Source of the DNA: Adiantum capillus-veneris
Lineage: Eukaryota; Streptophyta; Polypodiopsida; Polypodiales; Pteridaceae
Direction of reading: 5' to 3'
DNA: 64,000 bases
Assembly (NCBI GenBank): GCA_014529385.2
Contig: CM043970.1
Span: forward strand, 45,166,279-45,230,278
How positions within the stretch are numbered: the first letter of the stretch is position 1; each line of letters begins with the position of its first letter. Below the pieces are notes generated by a model. It saw nothing but the letters and a program-made list of their open reading frames with translations, did no database searches and was not told the origin of the DNA. Of this stretch, positions 35,801-47,154 are shown in pieces. The translations under genes and the position numbers were made by a program.

Positions 35801-36250
35801 CTAGCTTAGATCAGTGGCAATGTAAGCCGGTAGAGGACTTTCTTCCGGCTCTTCTAGGTCTATTTTCTTGGCATTCTCTGGTCCATCATAGGACTCGTTG
35901 GGTTTAGGCTCTCTCATCGGTTGTTGGACTACCAATTTTCTCTCCTGAATGCTATACTGACAATAGTGAGGAGGTACATCTATCTCTTTACTCCCCTCAC
36001 TAGTGTTCGATCCATCGCTACTTTCCATCTCAGTTGTCCATACATTTTTCAGTTTTTGTTTCAAATCATTGTATTTCTTTTTCCGCTCAACTTTTGTTAT
36101 AATTGGATCTCCAAAGAGATCCAATATTTCCCTTGCAAATCTATTTTCTGTCTTGCTGGTTTTCTTAAGTTTCAACAGTCTTGCCTTAAAACCTGGGTCT
36201 TTAGCAATCTCAAGAAATCTTCTTGACACTTTATCCTTAGCACAAATCAT
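35801..36250 (-). pseudogene. Charged connector between protease and RT of Element 2
   Basis: 149 codons in the same frame as protease and RT, bounded by a TGA upstream (36251-36253) and a TAG downstream. Contains ENRFAREILDLFGDPIITKV, Lys-rich helices, and an acidic tail (KKIDLEEPEESPLPAYIAT). No catalytic motif. Part of the polyprotein linker. Confidence 0.6.
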
Positions 36251-36256
36251 GAATGT

Positions 36257-37648
36257 TCATAAGGAAATGTGTCTTACTCCTAAACTCATGCATAGGACTA
36301 AACCTAGGTGGCAGACTTTTATGGTGTCGTCTACTCTTGTATCTTTTTGGCATCTTGCACTCTGGTTCGGGAAGTCGTAAAAGACTTCATTTTCTTGATC
36401 CCGATGGTCGTCTTCTTCCGTATTTTCCGACTTCCTGTCATCTGCATTATCTTCATTTTCACATTGATCAGAAGAATCATAAAATTCTTCTCCATCATGC
36501 TTGATGGTTTTAGTGGGGATGTCCACATAACCCACTATCTTAATATCAAGTTTCCTTTCCGTTTGATTAACCCTTGTATTCTCGGTGTCTCCTTCGTTCT
36601 CGTCTTCCTCCACAATTTTGCTCAAAATGTAGTATGGTACGATATCGTAGCCATTCTCGTCACAAAATTTTGTGGGAGTGACTTCATTGACGCACACATC
36701 CAAAGTAGCCAAAATTTGAGACCATTCTAGGGGTTCGAGCTTCTCTTCAGGGAAGGGATCTCGTATATAGGCATCATCTTCCAATACCCTCTCTAGTGTC
36801 CTTTCATTGTGGTCAAATTCACTACATTGAGATGCTCCGCACATCCATATCTCCTTTTTCTTACAGAACCACGCTGGGACTTTTGATCCACTAATGGTGG
36901 CTGAGTCGAACTCTTTCACAGGTGTTCTCGTGACATCATGGTAGCTATAATTCCTCATATTTACATGTGTAGTCATTTTATCATGTCTTAGATACAAATA
37001 ATCATACCCCCAGTCCTGCACCATCTTGAGTTGCCTCATGAACGGCCTACCAAGGATAATTTCATAATTGGTTTTCTTGCCGAAATCTACTATGGCAAAT
37101 GTATGTTCATACTCTATGCCACATGAAGATACCACAATTGCCTCAAGCAATCCTATAGGTCTTTCTATGTGCCCATCCACTAGTTGTAATTTCATTCTAG
37201 TTGTTCATATTGCCGGTTTTTCCCATTTTTCCCATAGCAATTTGGTAGCAATGGCAATGCCAGCTCCACTATCAAGTATGGCCTTAGTCTCTATGCCGTT
37301 ATACTCGACTGGTAGACTAGTGTTGCCGTCTTCGCCCTCACAATACTCTCCAACCTTGTTGAGAGGCACTGGTCTAGTGTTGACTCTCTTTGGTTCTGTG
37401 TCATTAAGCTCAGTTTCGAAGAACTTAAGAGGCGTCCTTATACCAAATTTCTCAAGACATTTGCCCACTTCCGTCCACATGCTTGGCCTAATTTTTAACA
37501 ATTCTGCCAATGTGATTGTACACTTGACCGGAGTAGACAACAAGTCTATCAAAATTCTAGTGTCCAATTGATTTGACCCTCCTATTCTTTCAGAAGGTAC
37601 CCTTCGAATTTCCGACCTTGCCTCGTAGTCTCCCATGTATGGCGGCAA
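36257..37648 (-). pseudogene. Aspartic protease of Element 2
   Basis: Two segments in one frame (37648-37205, 37195-36257) separated by a TGA. Active site TKAILDSGAGIAIATKL (Asp126 of the first segment), then GLLEAIVVSSCGIEYEH and NYEIILGRPFMRQL, the conserved Ile-Leu-Gly-Arg-Pro-Phe of plant gypsy proteases. Catalytic residues are intact. The second segment continues with a ~200 residue acidic extension unique to this element type (DSSDQCENEDNADD). It would cut the polyprotein. Confidence 0.82.
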
Positions 37649-37702
37649 AGTTCTGAGTGATGCTGGTCTGCTATCTTCTGATGCAACGAAACCATCATCC
37701 CC

Positions 37703-38296
37703 TTAAAATGATTTAGCGTCTAAATCCCATGGTGATTTATTCAAGTTCAACTCCGAGAAAGGTGCTGACTCGACTGTTTTTGTCTCATATTTTTCTTGAG
37801 CTTTTCTCACCGTTTCCCATAGCTCTTCATGCCAATTTTCTTCCACAATGGGTGTATATGGTGGAAAATCTTTCAGTGATTCATCAATGCTATTAGGCAT
37901 GATTCTTGCATCCTCTACATCAGGCAAGGATTTAATGTTTTCTATCTTGTTAGGTACCCTTTGTTCAGTTTTGATAGGTGTTTCATTATTTGGTGGTTTG
38001 ATTATTCTATCCCTCACTTCCACAGGTGGAGGCTCTAGTAAGGCTTGTGAAGTTTCAATCAACTGCTTGCACATCTCTAGTCTTTGTTTTTCTATCTCTG
38101 GATAAAGATATGTCATCCACCTTTGCTCTAGAGTCTGTTTGTTTTTCAATATTGCTTCATAGGCTTGCAAGATTGCATCCAAGGGTTCATTGACTTTATC
38201 TACCAATACAGACCCTCCTAAGCTTGCACTCCTAGGTCCCTCCGTCGATTTTAGAGAGTCAGACTCTCTCTCGTGTTTAAGTTGCTCTCGAGCCAT
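37703..38296 (-). pseudogene. Gag-protease linker of Element 2
   Basis: 197 codons, same frame as protease and RT. Glu/Lys-rich, with a helical stretch (VNEPLDAILQAYEAILKNKQ, YPEIEKQRLEMCKQLIETSQ) and a Pro-rich part. Upstream lies a Lys/Arg-rich region toward the zinc knuckles. No enzyme motif. Confidence 0.55.
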
Positions 38297-38396
38297 TGTT
38301 AGCTCAACTTCTACAGCCTTCTATTTTCGTTCACGTCTAGCTTTCATTTTTGCTCTTCGTTCTTTCCAAGGATTATCACGACTAACGCTAGACTTG

Positions 38397-40290
38397 TCAG
38401 TCTTGATTTCCATCGTTACTCTTGGGCTGATTTTCATCTTTCCTTGTTTGGGCTCTCGTCAAGACCTTAACAGGAACCATAGTTTTGTTTTCTGACCCCA
38501 CTGGGCGATGGTATGAAATTACCATGTTTGATGAATTTTTTGCTCCTTTGCTCGGGTTCTTAGGGCAATCAGGAATCAAGTGAGTAATTCCACACTCGGT
38601 GCAGTATTTGTTGACTCTAATGATTTCATCATGAGGACAGTCTCTTAGCCAATGGTCTCCACCACACTTGTAGCAGGGTCCCTTAGGTTGTTGAGGTGCT
38701 CCTTGAGCTCCTCTTTGTTGGTATGCATGCCTCTACCCTCCCATGCCTCCGTTGGCTATGAACAACAGTGTTCGTTCATCCAAGTTCTATCTTCCTTCTT
38801 TTGTTGTATGTGCAGCTGTTGGTGGTCCTGTACTTCCAATCATGCTCCAAGGTTATGGCGTTGGTGGTTCTTCCGATGTATAATAGAAAGGATTTGCTGC
38901 ATATCCTTGGAATCATTGTAATATGCATGCATAGGTACCAAAGCCTTCTCTTCTGGTTCATTTACCATTGGTGTGTATCTTATGCCTACCGGTCTTACTC
39001 CTGGTAGGGGTGGTTGTTGCCCCAATACTGGTTGTGGTCTTTCAACACCTACAAGTCCAGGTAGGTTGCCTGCTTGATACCTAGGCATCAGTGGAAGTTG
39101 AGGAGATGCTGCATTAACTTGGGGAGCATATGGTCACTCTCTCACATATCCCTTGAACATTCCTTCGTCGCATGGTTTGTCCATTTTTGTTCAATAACAC
39201 ACCATTTTGGCTGCTTAGCCTGAGGCTTGGCATACATATTAATTTTTTTTAGCACTTCCTCTACAAGCTGCTCCTAGCTTACAGCTACTTCTCCTTTCGG
39301 TGTTGTCTTAGCAAACTTGCTTCCACTTTGTTGTGAGGATGAATCGTCATCAAGATCCTTGAATTCACCCTCCTTACAAACTGCACAATTGTCTACAAGG
39401 TAAAGAGATTCCTTAGTTAACTCATTTAACGTTGTGCTTCTCTTCATATGTAAGTCCTTCTGGACATCTGCGTTCCAGAACGCATATGTTGCCTTTTCTA
39501 CCTCCTCTGGGAGAATACGTTTGTATTCTCGCCCGTACCTGTCAACAAAAATGATATCCTTCCCCATAGCAGTTTCATAAGAGAATAAGTAAAGAACCTT
39601 GTCTTTGCTTAATTCATTTGGGTATGGTTCTTTGCATCGAAATTAAGAGACTACTCTCTCGCTCTCATGCTTGTAAATTCCCACATTCTCATTATAGGTA
39701 GAGACCCTCGTTGTTTTTTTTTCATACATAAAACGAGCTCCAGGTCGATCAATTTTTGGAGGCGGTTCTTGAGTTTCTTGGACCATTTTTCCTTTTGCAA
39801 CATTATCTCCATATCTGTTGTAATCCTCATGGTTGCTAACTATCAGGTAGTGGTTCCCCTTTTCATCTCGGAATCTGTCTCCATCATCATAGACTTGAAT
39901 TATCTCTAGTCTCTGAGACGATCTTTCTTCTATACAAATACACTTGCGTCCTCGATAGTCAGAATAAACTAGGGCTCCCCTAGAGTTTGTTCCTTCTAAG
40001 AAAATTATAGTGAACTTGGCATCGTTCAAAGGGTTCTAGGAGGTACTTCCTCCTAGCATTGGTCCTTCACCTGAGAAACCTTCTAGCTGTTGACTCCCCA
40101 TCATGAAGAAGGACTTATCTGAAGTGTCAGTATCACTACCCTCCTCAATGATCAGTGCTAATGGGTCTAGCCTTGTCTGAGTTACACTCTCCTCAGTGGA
40201 CGTGGTGCTTACTTGACTTTTGACACTTTTAGCTCCTAACTTAAAAAGGCTCCTGACCTTAAATACATAAGACTCAAAGTTGTATTGCAA
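38397..40290 (-). pseudogene. Gag of Element 2 with two zinc knuckles
   Basis: Pieces 40290-40036, 40029-39643 and 39567-39274 are in one frame with stops; 39088-38840 and the zinc-knuckle region follow in shifted frames. Two CX2CX3HX4C knuckles lie within 38674-38566: CYKCGGDHWLRDC and, ~20 residues on, CTECGITHLIPDC. The three-residue spacing matches the Element 1 knuckle and differs from the usual CX2CX4HX4C of the first gypsy and copia elements in this window. Upstream is a Tyr/Asp/Gly-rich part (YDDGDRFRDEKGNHYLIVSN) and a Pro/Gly-rich stretch. It would bind and package element RNA. The frame opens without a clear ATG; a GTAAGC donor-like site lies just upstream, so the true start may be spliced. 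Confidence 0.7.
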
Positions 40291-40603
40291 ACTTAAAGCT
40301 TACCTGGACTTCTCCTGCTTGTGCGGCTCTGTGATGATCTCCTTCTCGGATCTACACAAGTATGGTTAGTCTGTTCACAAGGTTTTCCTTGAACCAGGAA
40401 AAATATTTCAATTATGTACATCAATCACTTTTTTATGACAACTGGTCAGTCTTAGCAAATTTGTGTTTTTCTCCCCAATGGGTGTTTCAGGGTCTTCTGG
40501 TGGTCCAATTTCAAATGTGAAATGATGGCTGGGATCTTTGTGAAGAGTATGTCCTAGCTGTATAGTCACAATTTGCAAAAAATGTCTGAATCACCCCTTT
40601 CTG

Positions 40604-41213
40604 AGTCTATCATGATAGACTAACAGATTCCTCAGTATAAGTCAATTTAAAATTGTGACTTCACCTTTGGGTTCTCCTTACTCTCTAGAGTTTATCCCTT
40701 GAATTTCATACAATTTGGACTCTTGGTTTGTGTTTTAGGCCAAATCTAATGATTTTGTCAGACTTTGAATCTCTATCTGGACCTTAGACTCACTTCTAGT
40801 GATTCAAACACCTTGAAACTTGGTACGTGAACTCTTTAGGTCCTATTTAAGCTAACCCTAGGAGGGTTTTGCAAAATAAGGTCTACAGCCCAACTTCCGT
40901 AGTCTATCGTGATAGACTCATAATATTCTCCAAACTGGGTCTTTTTCCAAAGTTCTCTCCACAGTTGGAATCCCCACCCTCTGTATGGTGTATCCACAAA
41001 TTTGTGCAGTGTTTGGACAATAGGTCAGGGCCTTTTTGCCTATATATCTCTGAACTCAGATTCTAACACCAGACTTGGGGTTTGGTGGTCAAGCAGGGTT
41101 CAAATGTCCTCAAATTTTGTGAGCACTCTTATTTTGATGTGTTGAGTCAGTGATCCTAGGGGTTTTACCTGAATGTGAGTCTATCCCCAAGTAGTAGTCT
41201 ATCACGATAGACT
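40604..41213 (-). repeat. Palindromes in the Element 2 leader (arm AGTCTAT, centre CGCG)
   Basis: Full copies at 40604-40621 (centre CATG), 40902-40919 (CGTG) and 41196-41213 (CACG); a half copy at 41178-41185 and degenerate traces near 40767-40792. Spacing 298 and 294 bp. All arms are perfect. They lie in the ~1.6 kb untranslated leader between primer site and gag. Confidence 0.92.
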
Positions 41214-41948
41214 CAGCAGAGGACAACTGGGATGTGATTTCTCTACTGTTTTTGGACAGTTTGGTTTCCTGTGCCCTTAGAAGTCTATCCCTCAAATTTC
41301 ATTCAATTTGGACTCCTTCTGACCTTGGACTCAAGCACTTTTATTTTTCTATGGAAAATTCACAGCTCAGATGCACTTGAAGTGATGCAAATTTGATGAC
41401 AATTCAAACTTAATCTTGTGAATATCATTTGTACATCATGACACAATCAGTTTACCCAAGGCTAGTGGATATATCTCTTTTTGGCCTCTTTAGGTTCACT
41501 TAGTGTTTTTATGGCAATCCCTTGTTTTTTCTTGTTGGTTTTTGTCGCAATTTTAACGTTTTCTCAAGCGCTGGATCGTAAATCCAAATGCCTACATTAT
41601 TCACACCCTTGAAGAGTGTATGGTGTGGGTTTTTGCTTTCAAGGCAAGCAAACAGCCTCATTGTTTCTTCTCTTTGTTTGTTTTGCGTTTTTACAGCGTT
41701 TCTCTACACTATTCACACACCAACATTACTTAGAACTCAAAACCATAAATCCTAACTCCACCTTATCCTACCTAACTAACTCTAACTAGTCGTAGACCCT
41801 CGGCAAGTCACAGGCTTCCTGGCTATCCACTAGACCTCAGGATATCCTCTCCTGGATCTTCTCTTAAAAATTAAGCTCTCTCTAGTTGAAACTAAAGTAA
41901 GCTAACCATCACACGAGTGACATAGATCTCCCTACTTAAGGTCTTGTG

Positions 41949-41966
41949 TCCCCGGCAGCGGCGCCA
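41949..41966 (-). other. Primer binding site of Element 2
   Basis: Minus strand TGGCGCCGCTGCCGGGGA, one base from the LTR edge at 41968. Complementary to a plant tRNA-Asp-like 3' end with one mismatch by my recollection. Same class as Element 1. Confidence 0.88.
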
Positions 41967-41967
41967 A

Positions 41968-42582
41968 TGTTTTGGGGCAAACTACTCCCCTGTTCATGCT
42001 CACAAGCATGACACAGACAACATACTTGTCATCCGGTGACACGACTAACCCGTAGGTGCACGGAGGCAATCTCGTTAGCTTGTCAGGCTCAGACCAACAT
42101 ACACATATGCACTTCTATGATGCATCAATCACTCATCCTTGTTAACTCCAACCCACTCTATCCCTAAACGCTCATAACACCGTTTACACATCAAATGAAC
42201 TCGGAATCTCTTCAAACTTGCTAGGCACCATCCCCTCACTAGGATACACTTACCTATAAGTCCAATCTCACCAGATTATAACCCTAGCTACCTCAAATAC
42301 AAGTGCAATAGACTCACAGGTCATAACCTAAAAGTGTGTGAAATCTAAGTCTATGAACATCTATGCGTAGCTAATCTCGCCCTCGTTCCATAAAGTACTT
42401 GATTGTTGAAAACAGACACCGTTTGTGCTACTTACAAGAAAAACAAGCTCGTGGGAAGATCGCTCGCAAACAGCTCGAAGATGCGAATGCGTGGCGTGGG
42501 CGCGTAACTCTCGGAGAGGCTACCGCGATGGTGTGGTTGCTTTGTGAATCCGGTGAGGGAGATGTGCGTAGCGAAGAGGATA

Positions 42583-42662
<80 letters not shown>

Positions 42663-42927
42663 ACATAGAATTAATGATTCAAATGTTATTCAAAAATGGT
42701 TCTAAGGTGACCTTTATACTTTAGTCACCTTAGCTCAAAATGTACATGGGGTTTTAATTGAGTTCTACTCATCATAATTACAAAGTGGAAACGCATTGCA
42801 TCCCGGTCAACTAATAAATCTATACATAATCCAGACAATTGGATAAAGACGGTAGACATCATTGGCATTACAAAGGGAATTTGATAGTCATTACAAAGGG
42901 AATTTATACAACTGTTGGTCTCCAACA
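41968..42927 (-). repeat. 5' LTR of Element 2
   Basis: TG...CA, 960 bp. TATAAAGG on the minus strand at 42718-42711; (CT)n at 42587-42657, which would be transcribed as GA repeat just after the start site. The half-site is present but eroded (42303-42314). Confidence 0.95.
42303..42314 (-). repeat. Eroded palindrome half-site in the Element 2 5' LTR
   Basis: Plus strand GTGCAATAGACT, aligned to TCGCGATAGACT of the 3' LTR at the same offset (335 bp). CGCG has become TGCA, two changes expected from CpG deamination on opposite strands. Confidence 0.65.
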
Positions 42928-42932
42928 ACCTA

Positions 42933-42950
42933 TGAGACCATCAGAGAGAG

Positions 42951-42988
<38 letters not shown>

Positions 42989-43165
42989 AAAAAATTTGTT
43001 GTCCTATGGCACGCATATATGTAGTATCGGTCTACCGATTGTCTTTCACGCACTGTGGAGCATATAAGGGGTAGAAGAACAAGGAAAGAGAGGAGTTGAC
43101 ACTCAAATAAATGAGATTCTCTATTAACCTCTTTAAAATGCCAACATGACCTATGAGACCAATCT
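42933..43165. repeat. Right unit of the tandem duplication flanking Element 2
   Basis: Second copy of the unit at 23884-24113, ending in 'ccaacatgacctatgagacca', which is the uninterrupted version of the Element 2 target. A (CA)n tract follows at about 43169-43190. Confidence 0.75.
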
Positions 43166-43331
43166 GTCACACACACACACACACACACACCTCAAAATCC
43201 TACAAATTTTGAGAAATGTGTTATAATATTTAATAAAAAAGTCAAATGTTGGTGTGTCCATGGTATGTGGTTGAAGCTGCTTAGTCCCAATACTTACCAA
43301 TTATTGCATGTATCATGTTTGATCTCACAGA

Positions 43332-43910
43332 ATGAAGAGGCAGAGGGTCGATCCAAAAATTTTCTTTGGTGAATAGGACGCAGAAGGGAGACCACCTCAA
43401 TTGCTGAGAGTCTCTTTAAAGAGAGATGTGGACTTTGCGGAGGCCAAAGATATATTTCCTAGAGATGATGTTATGGGGACAGAGGAACCCCCCAATGACT
43501 CAGAAGCATCAAAACATGAAGAAGTGCCTATAATCCTGAAGCTTCAAGTGACTGGCACCAAAAAGAAAGACATTTATCTTTCTTATGCATGTGAGCCAGC
43601 TACAAAATGTAAGGAGGAAGGGGTAGATGATGCTGACAATCCTGCATATGTGGATAAAAGACTATTTGATTTTGCAGTATCAACAGGAGCTACTAAAATG
43701 TTTGTCAAGGTCTCTTCTATCTTTAATGCCACATTCATTTTTGATGACCTTATAGCTCAGCACAATGATTTCCTCAATCGAAAAGTGACAGGTTTGAGCT
43801 TTACGTCCAAAGGGACAGGGTGGTTCTTGCTGACATGGTGGTGGTGCACTTAAAAGATTTTGATTTTACAAGACAGTCATACTAGAAGTACCATCAGCTT
43901 CATATCATCT
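43332..43910 (+). pseudogene. Unrecognised protein-coding remnant
   Basis: From ATG 43332 (MKRQRVDPKIFFGE) one frame has a stop after 14 codons and is then open from about 43401 to 43853, with segments DVDFAEAKDIFPRDDVMG, YACEPATKCKEEG and FDFAVSTGATKMFVKVSSIF. Near 43800 a one-base shift would continue as FELYVQRDRVVLADMVVVHL, more natural than the WWWCT end of the shown frame. Base composition and residue mix look genuinely coding. I do not recognise the family; a host-gene or transposon-derived fragment are both possible. Confidence 0.4.
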
Positions 43911-44037
43911 ATAGACCCTCATGGTGTTGTATTTTGTCACACATTTGAAATAGCACATCGATGGAACGCCACACTTCACCCTTGGCATTGCGAGTTCTGG
44001 GTTCTTGGTCCTTCACCGCCATATGGAGATTTTTCCA

Positions 44038-44669
44038 TTATTGAAACTCAATTTTGCTGACATAGGTGGACTGATATATCCTTCCATGCTTGGTTAGCTT
44101 CTTATCTTTCACGCCTCTTGGTTTTGATAAAAAATGACATGCCTTGATCCCACCAATAGATGGTTTGGAAGGTACATCTTTATCATTGACTGACCTTTTC
44201 TCGTCCTGTTGGATTTTCACATTGCCCCCATGGAGACCCATCTCTGACAAACCAATTCAAGTGCCTCTACCGTGACCTTGTGTTCTTTTGAGTTCTTGAT
44301 TTTCCAAGTAAACCCAAATACAGATACACCAACTTCTCCACAATTTTGCAAAGAGCATGCATGCATTGTACAAATGTGGACATTGACAAGTGGAATATTA
44401 AGAACTGGGTGGAAATTCGGATCCTCATTGTGGCAAGTAGGATCCTTTCTCCACCATTTTGGGTCCATCATCTTTGCAAGCTCCAGGCAATACAAGCATG
44501 GGGCCTTTACCATAGCACCCATTCCACAATTATACATACACTTTAGTGTTTTAAGATCACCTACAAGATGCCATTGGACTTGAAAGTCTCCCCTCCCATT
44601 GACAACCAGCACCTTTTCTTGATTCATTTGTTTATCAATTATATCAGGAATAGGGGTTTGATGGAACAT
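44038..44669 (-). pseudogene. Fragment resembling transposon-derived proteins with D-x-K and C-x2-C
   Basis: 150 codon frame 44669-44217 plus a shifted 70 codon frame to 44038. Contains WHLVGDLKTLKCMYNCG, APCLYCLELAKMMDPKWW and ICTMHACSLQNCGE. The 'GDLKxL...G...PCxYC' arrangement resembles proteins of eukaryotic DNA transposons seen in fungi and invertebrates, from memory only. It could be the catalytic-domain part of such a transposase. The right edge is unclear. Confidence 0.35.
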
Positions 44670-44699
44670 CCAATATAAAATGTCGTGGTCTTATTTCTT

Positions 44700-47150
44700 T
44701 ACCTTCAAGATTAAAATCCGCATGAGACGTGAAACTAAATCTAAAATTAAATCACAAGAGGGCTCACCAAAGCTGAAGAGAAGATGGAAATGGAATACCT
44801 GAAAAGAACCAAGCCACCATATGTTGGTTTCTGATTAAACACTGAAGTATGAAAGATCATCAAAGGGGCATTTTGAAAGATCCCTATTCATCAATGTCAT
44901 TGTGACTCATTCTAGAGTCTTGTCTTTAAGAATCTCACACTCATCTAGCTTCAAAAACAAATGCAGAACGTCACTTGTCTCTTCAAATGTTACATATAGA
45001 ACTCAACCATTCTAGTTTGCAACAAAGTGAGGTCCATGAAAATATTGGTGTACTCATTGTAGGTTACAGTTTTTCCTTGAGATCTATAAATACCATTCAT
45101 ATGAAATGAAATCTATCTGTTCATGGTTGAGTTGAAGTCTCTCTTTCTAGACACTTGCTGTTGTTGGTAGAATTTTAGACTTTATTCCATTCTTCACAAA
45201 AATGGAGGATATAGACTGTTAATAGTTGAGTACCCTCTCTTACTTAAGCCAAGGAAGTCAAGTGTACCCTGTATTTCACTGGCAAGGACTGCACTCTTTG
45301 TAATAAAATGGTCAACAACATCCCGCTACAAAACCTTATACTTTTTGTCATGCATTATATCCTTTGTAAGACCACTGGCTTCAACTGATTTCCTACATTG
45401 GCCTTTGGATCTATGTTTTCTTTGAATCTTTAAGAGGCTTGCATGAATAGGTCTATTTATAAAATAGGAAATATACACAATGGGAATGATGATAGTGGTG
45501 AGTCAATGTACATGGCATACTCAGGCAAACAACACACATCTATGTATAAATATTTAAATAAATACCAAAATAATAATAATAATAACTTATATTTAGGCCC
45601 TCTATACAATGAAACACTTACACACAAATGGGCCATAATATTTTTTTATCTTTATCTTTATGCATTTTTTGGCTCAACTAGTTTAGTGACTAGCTAGTTG
45701 AGGGTTTTCAAGGAGATATGGGGAAAGTACCCTAACTCACACATGCCTATGTACAATGAAAAAGTGAGGATAGCCATAGTGTTACGTGATTTTTCTTGGT
45801 TGAGGCATCTCACTATGGAAAATATGGATAGTCAAAAACCGGCTATCATTGGCTTCCATGTCACCATCTATGCAAGCAGTTAGGAAAAGAAAATGATGTT
45901 ATTGATCAGATATTCTAGAGTGCAAGGTAGAGAACAAATCTCATTCAAGAAGGATTGTGTTACTTTAGGCGGATAGAGTCTCAGCTATGCAATCTTGAGA
46001 AAGATAAATTGACCAAAGTACACTAACAAAGAACATTTTGCAACTTTGAAATCCCTAAAACAATGTGCTTTATTAAAATGAAACGTTTATAAATTTTAAC
46101 ATCAATTACACTGCAAGGATTTTACTTTGTCCAATTTCATCTTCCTTGAAACCCTATTCACTGACTGTGTATACTTTTCCCTAAAAGTCGTTGTACTTTG
46201 CACACTCTTGCTCTAAGTTCTATTCTCAATGCAATTTGTGAATCTTCCAAAGCACCAAATGCCCTTCAATTTTGAGTTCTTGCTCTTCTTTATCTTCTAT
46301 GAGTTGTCTTTCTCTTCCATCCTTGCTTGATGACTTCACATCAGAATTCCACCATGCCTTTGAGGAGTTTTCTAGAGAGTTTTTATTCCCTTGAATGTTG
46401 TCTTTTTTTATGTCCCTTGCTCAGATTTCCCTTTGAAGCCCTTGAGTGCCATTCTCTTCACTTGAGTTTTTTTCCTTTTAAACTCTCTCTTCTTCTCTTG
46501 ATAACTCCCCTTTGAGAATGTCCTTGCTCTCCTTCTCCACTCAATGCTTCCACCCTTTAACATTGACTTCTTCTTGTCCCTATCAGAACAAGGCCCCCTT
46601 TCATAGCTCTTTATCGTCACTTTTTATAGGGCCAAATCTCACTTTTAATACTTTAACATGGGAAAGGCTTTTATGGATGTGGCTGTCTAGATCTTGAATA
46701 GCACAAAATTTTCTGCTTCTCATCTCAAAACGTTTGGCCCTTCTATTCTCATGCTTTCCTGTTTCAATGCCACGATCATCCAATCCCTCTATCCATCAAC
46801 TCTAGCCCCAAAATCCTAATCTACTTATTATTGTTTGCTAGCTGAGCTTTTCTCACCTTGTTGATTCATACCACATATGTTTGATTGCCAATATGGGTGG
46901 TTGGCCATTGTTTTAATGTTCCAAGTGTGTCCAACCTTAGTGGCCATAGGTCCCAAGTCAAAAATCCCTTTATGCATATCACCACACCTTTTATACGCCC
47001 AAACTCTCAAATTCCAAGTGCAAAAAATTTGGAAAAACCCATTAACCCAAGCATACAAGAATTACGTCCCCTTCCCAAAATCCATATGAGATTTTCCCTC
47101 TATGGTCCTCCTTTCAATCAGTTGTCTTAAATTTCTAACGAACTCAAAGC
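44700..47150. other. Unassigned region without credible genes
   Basis: AT-rich, many stops on both strands, a short (AAT)n run near 45568-45585, and no terminal repeats, primer sites or motifs that I can see. Probably old decayed transposon sequence. Confidence 0.5.
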
Positions 47151-47154
47151 TAGG

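Larger units (their letters stand above)
24114..42927 (-). mobile_element. Element 2: 18.8 kb OTA/Tat-like Ty3/gypsy retrotransposon, structurally complete, coding decayed
   Basis: LTRs 24114-25087 and 41968-42927 (974 and 960 bp) start TG and end CA and are flanked by the 5 bp target duplication ACCTA (24109-24113 and 42928-42932). A polypurine tract abuts the left LTR and a primer site the right LTR, fixing minus-strand orientation. Order in the sense direction: leader with palindromes, gag with two zinc knuckles, protease, RT, RNase H, integrase with two zinc modules, second protease-like domain plus W repeat, spacer with palindromes, coiled-coil 3' gene. No second (archaeal-type) RNase H domain, typical of Tat/Ogre, is visible between RNase H and integrase. 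Stops and frameshifts throughout make it non-functional now. Confidence 0.92.
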
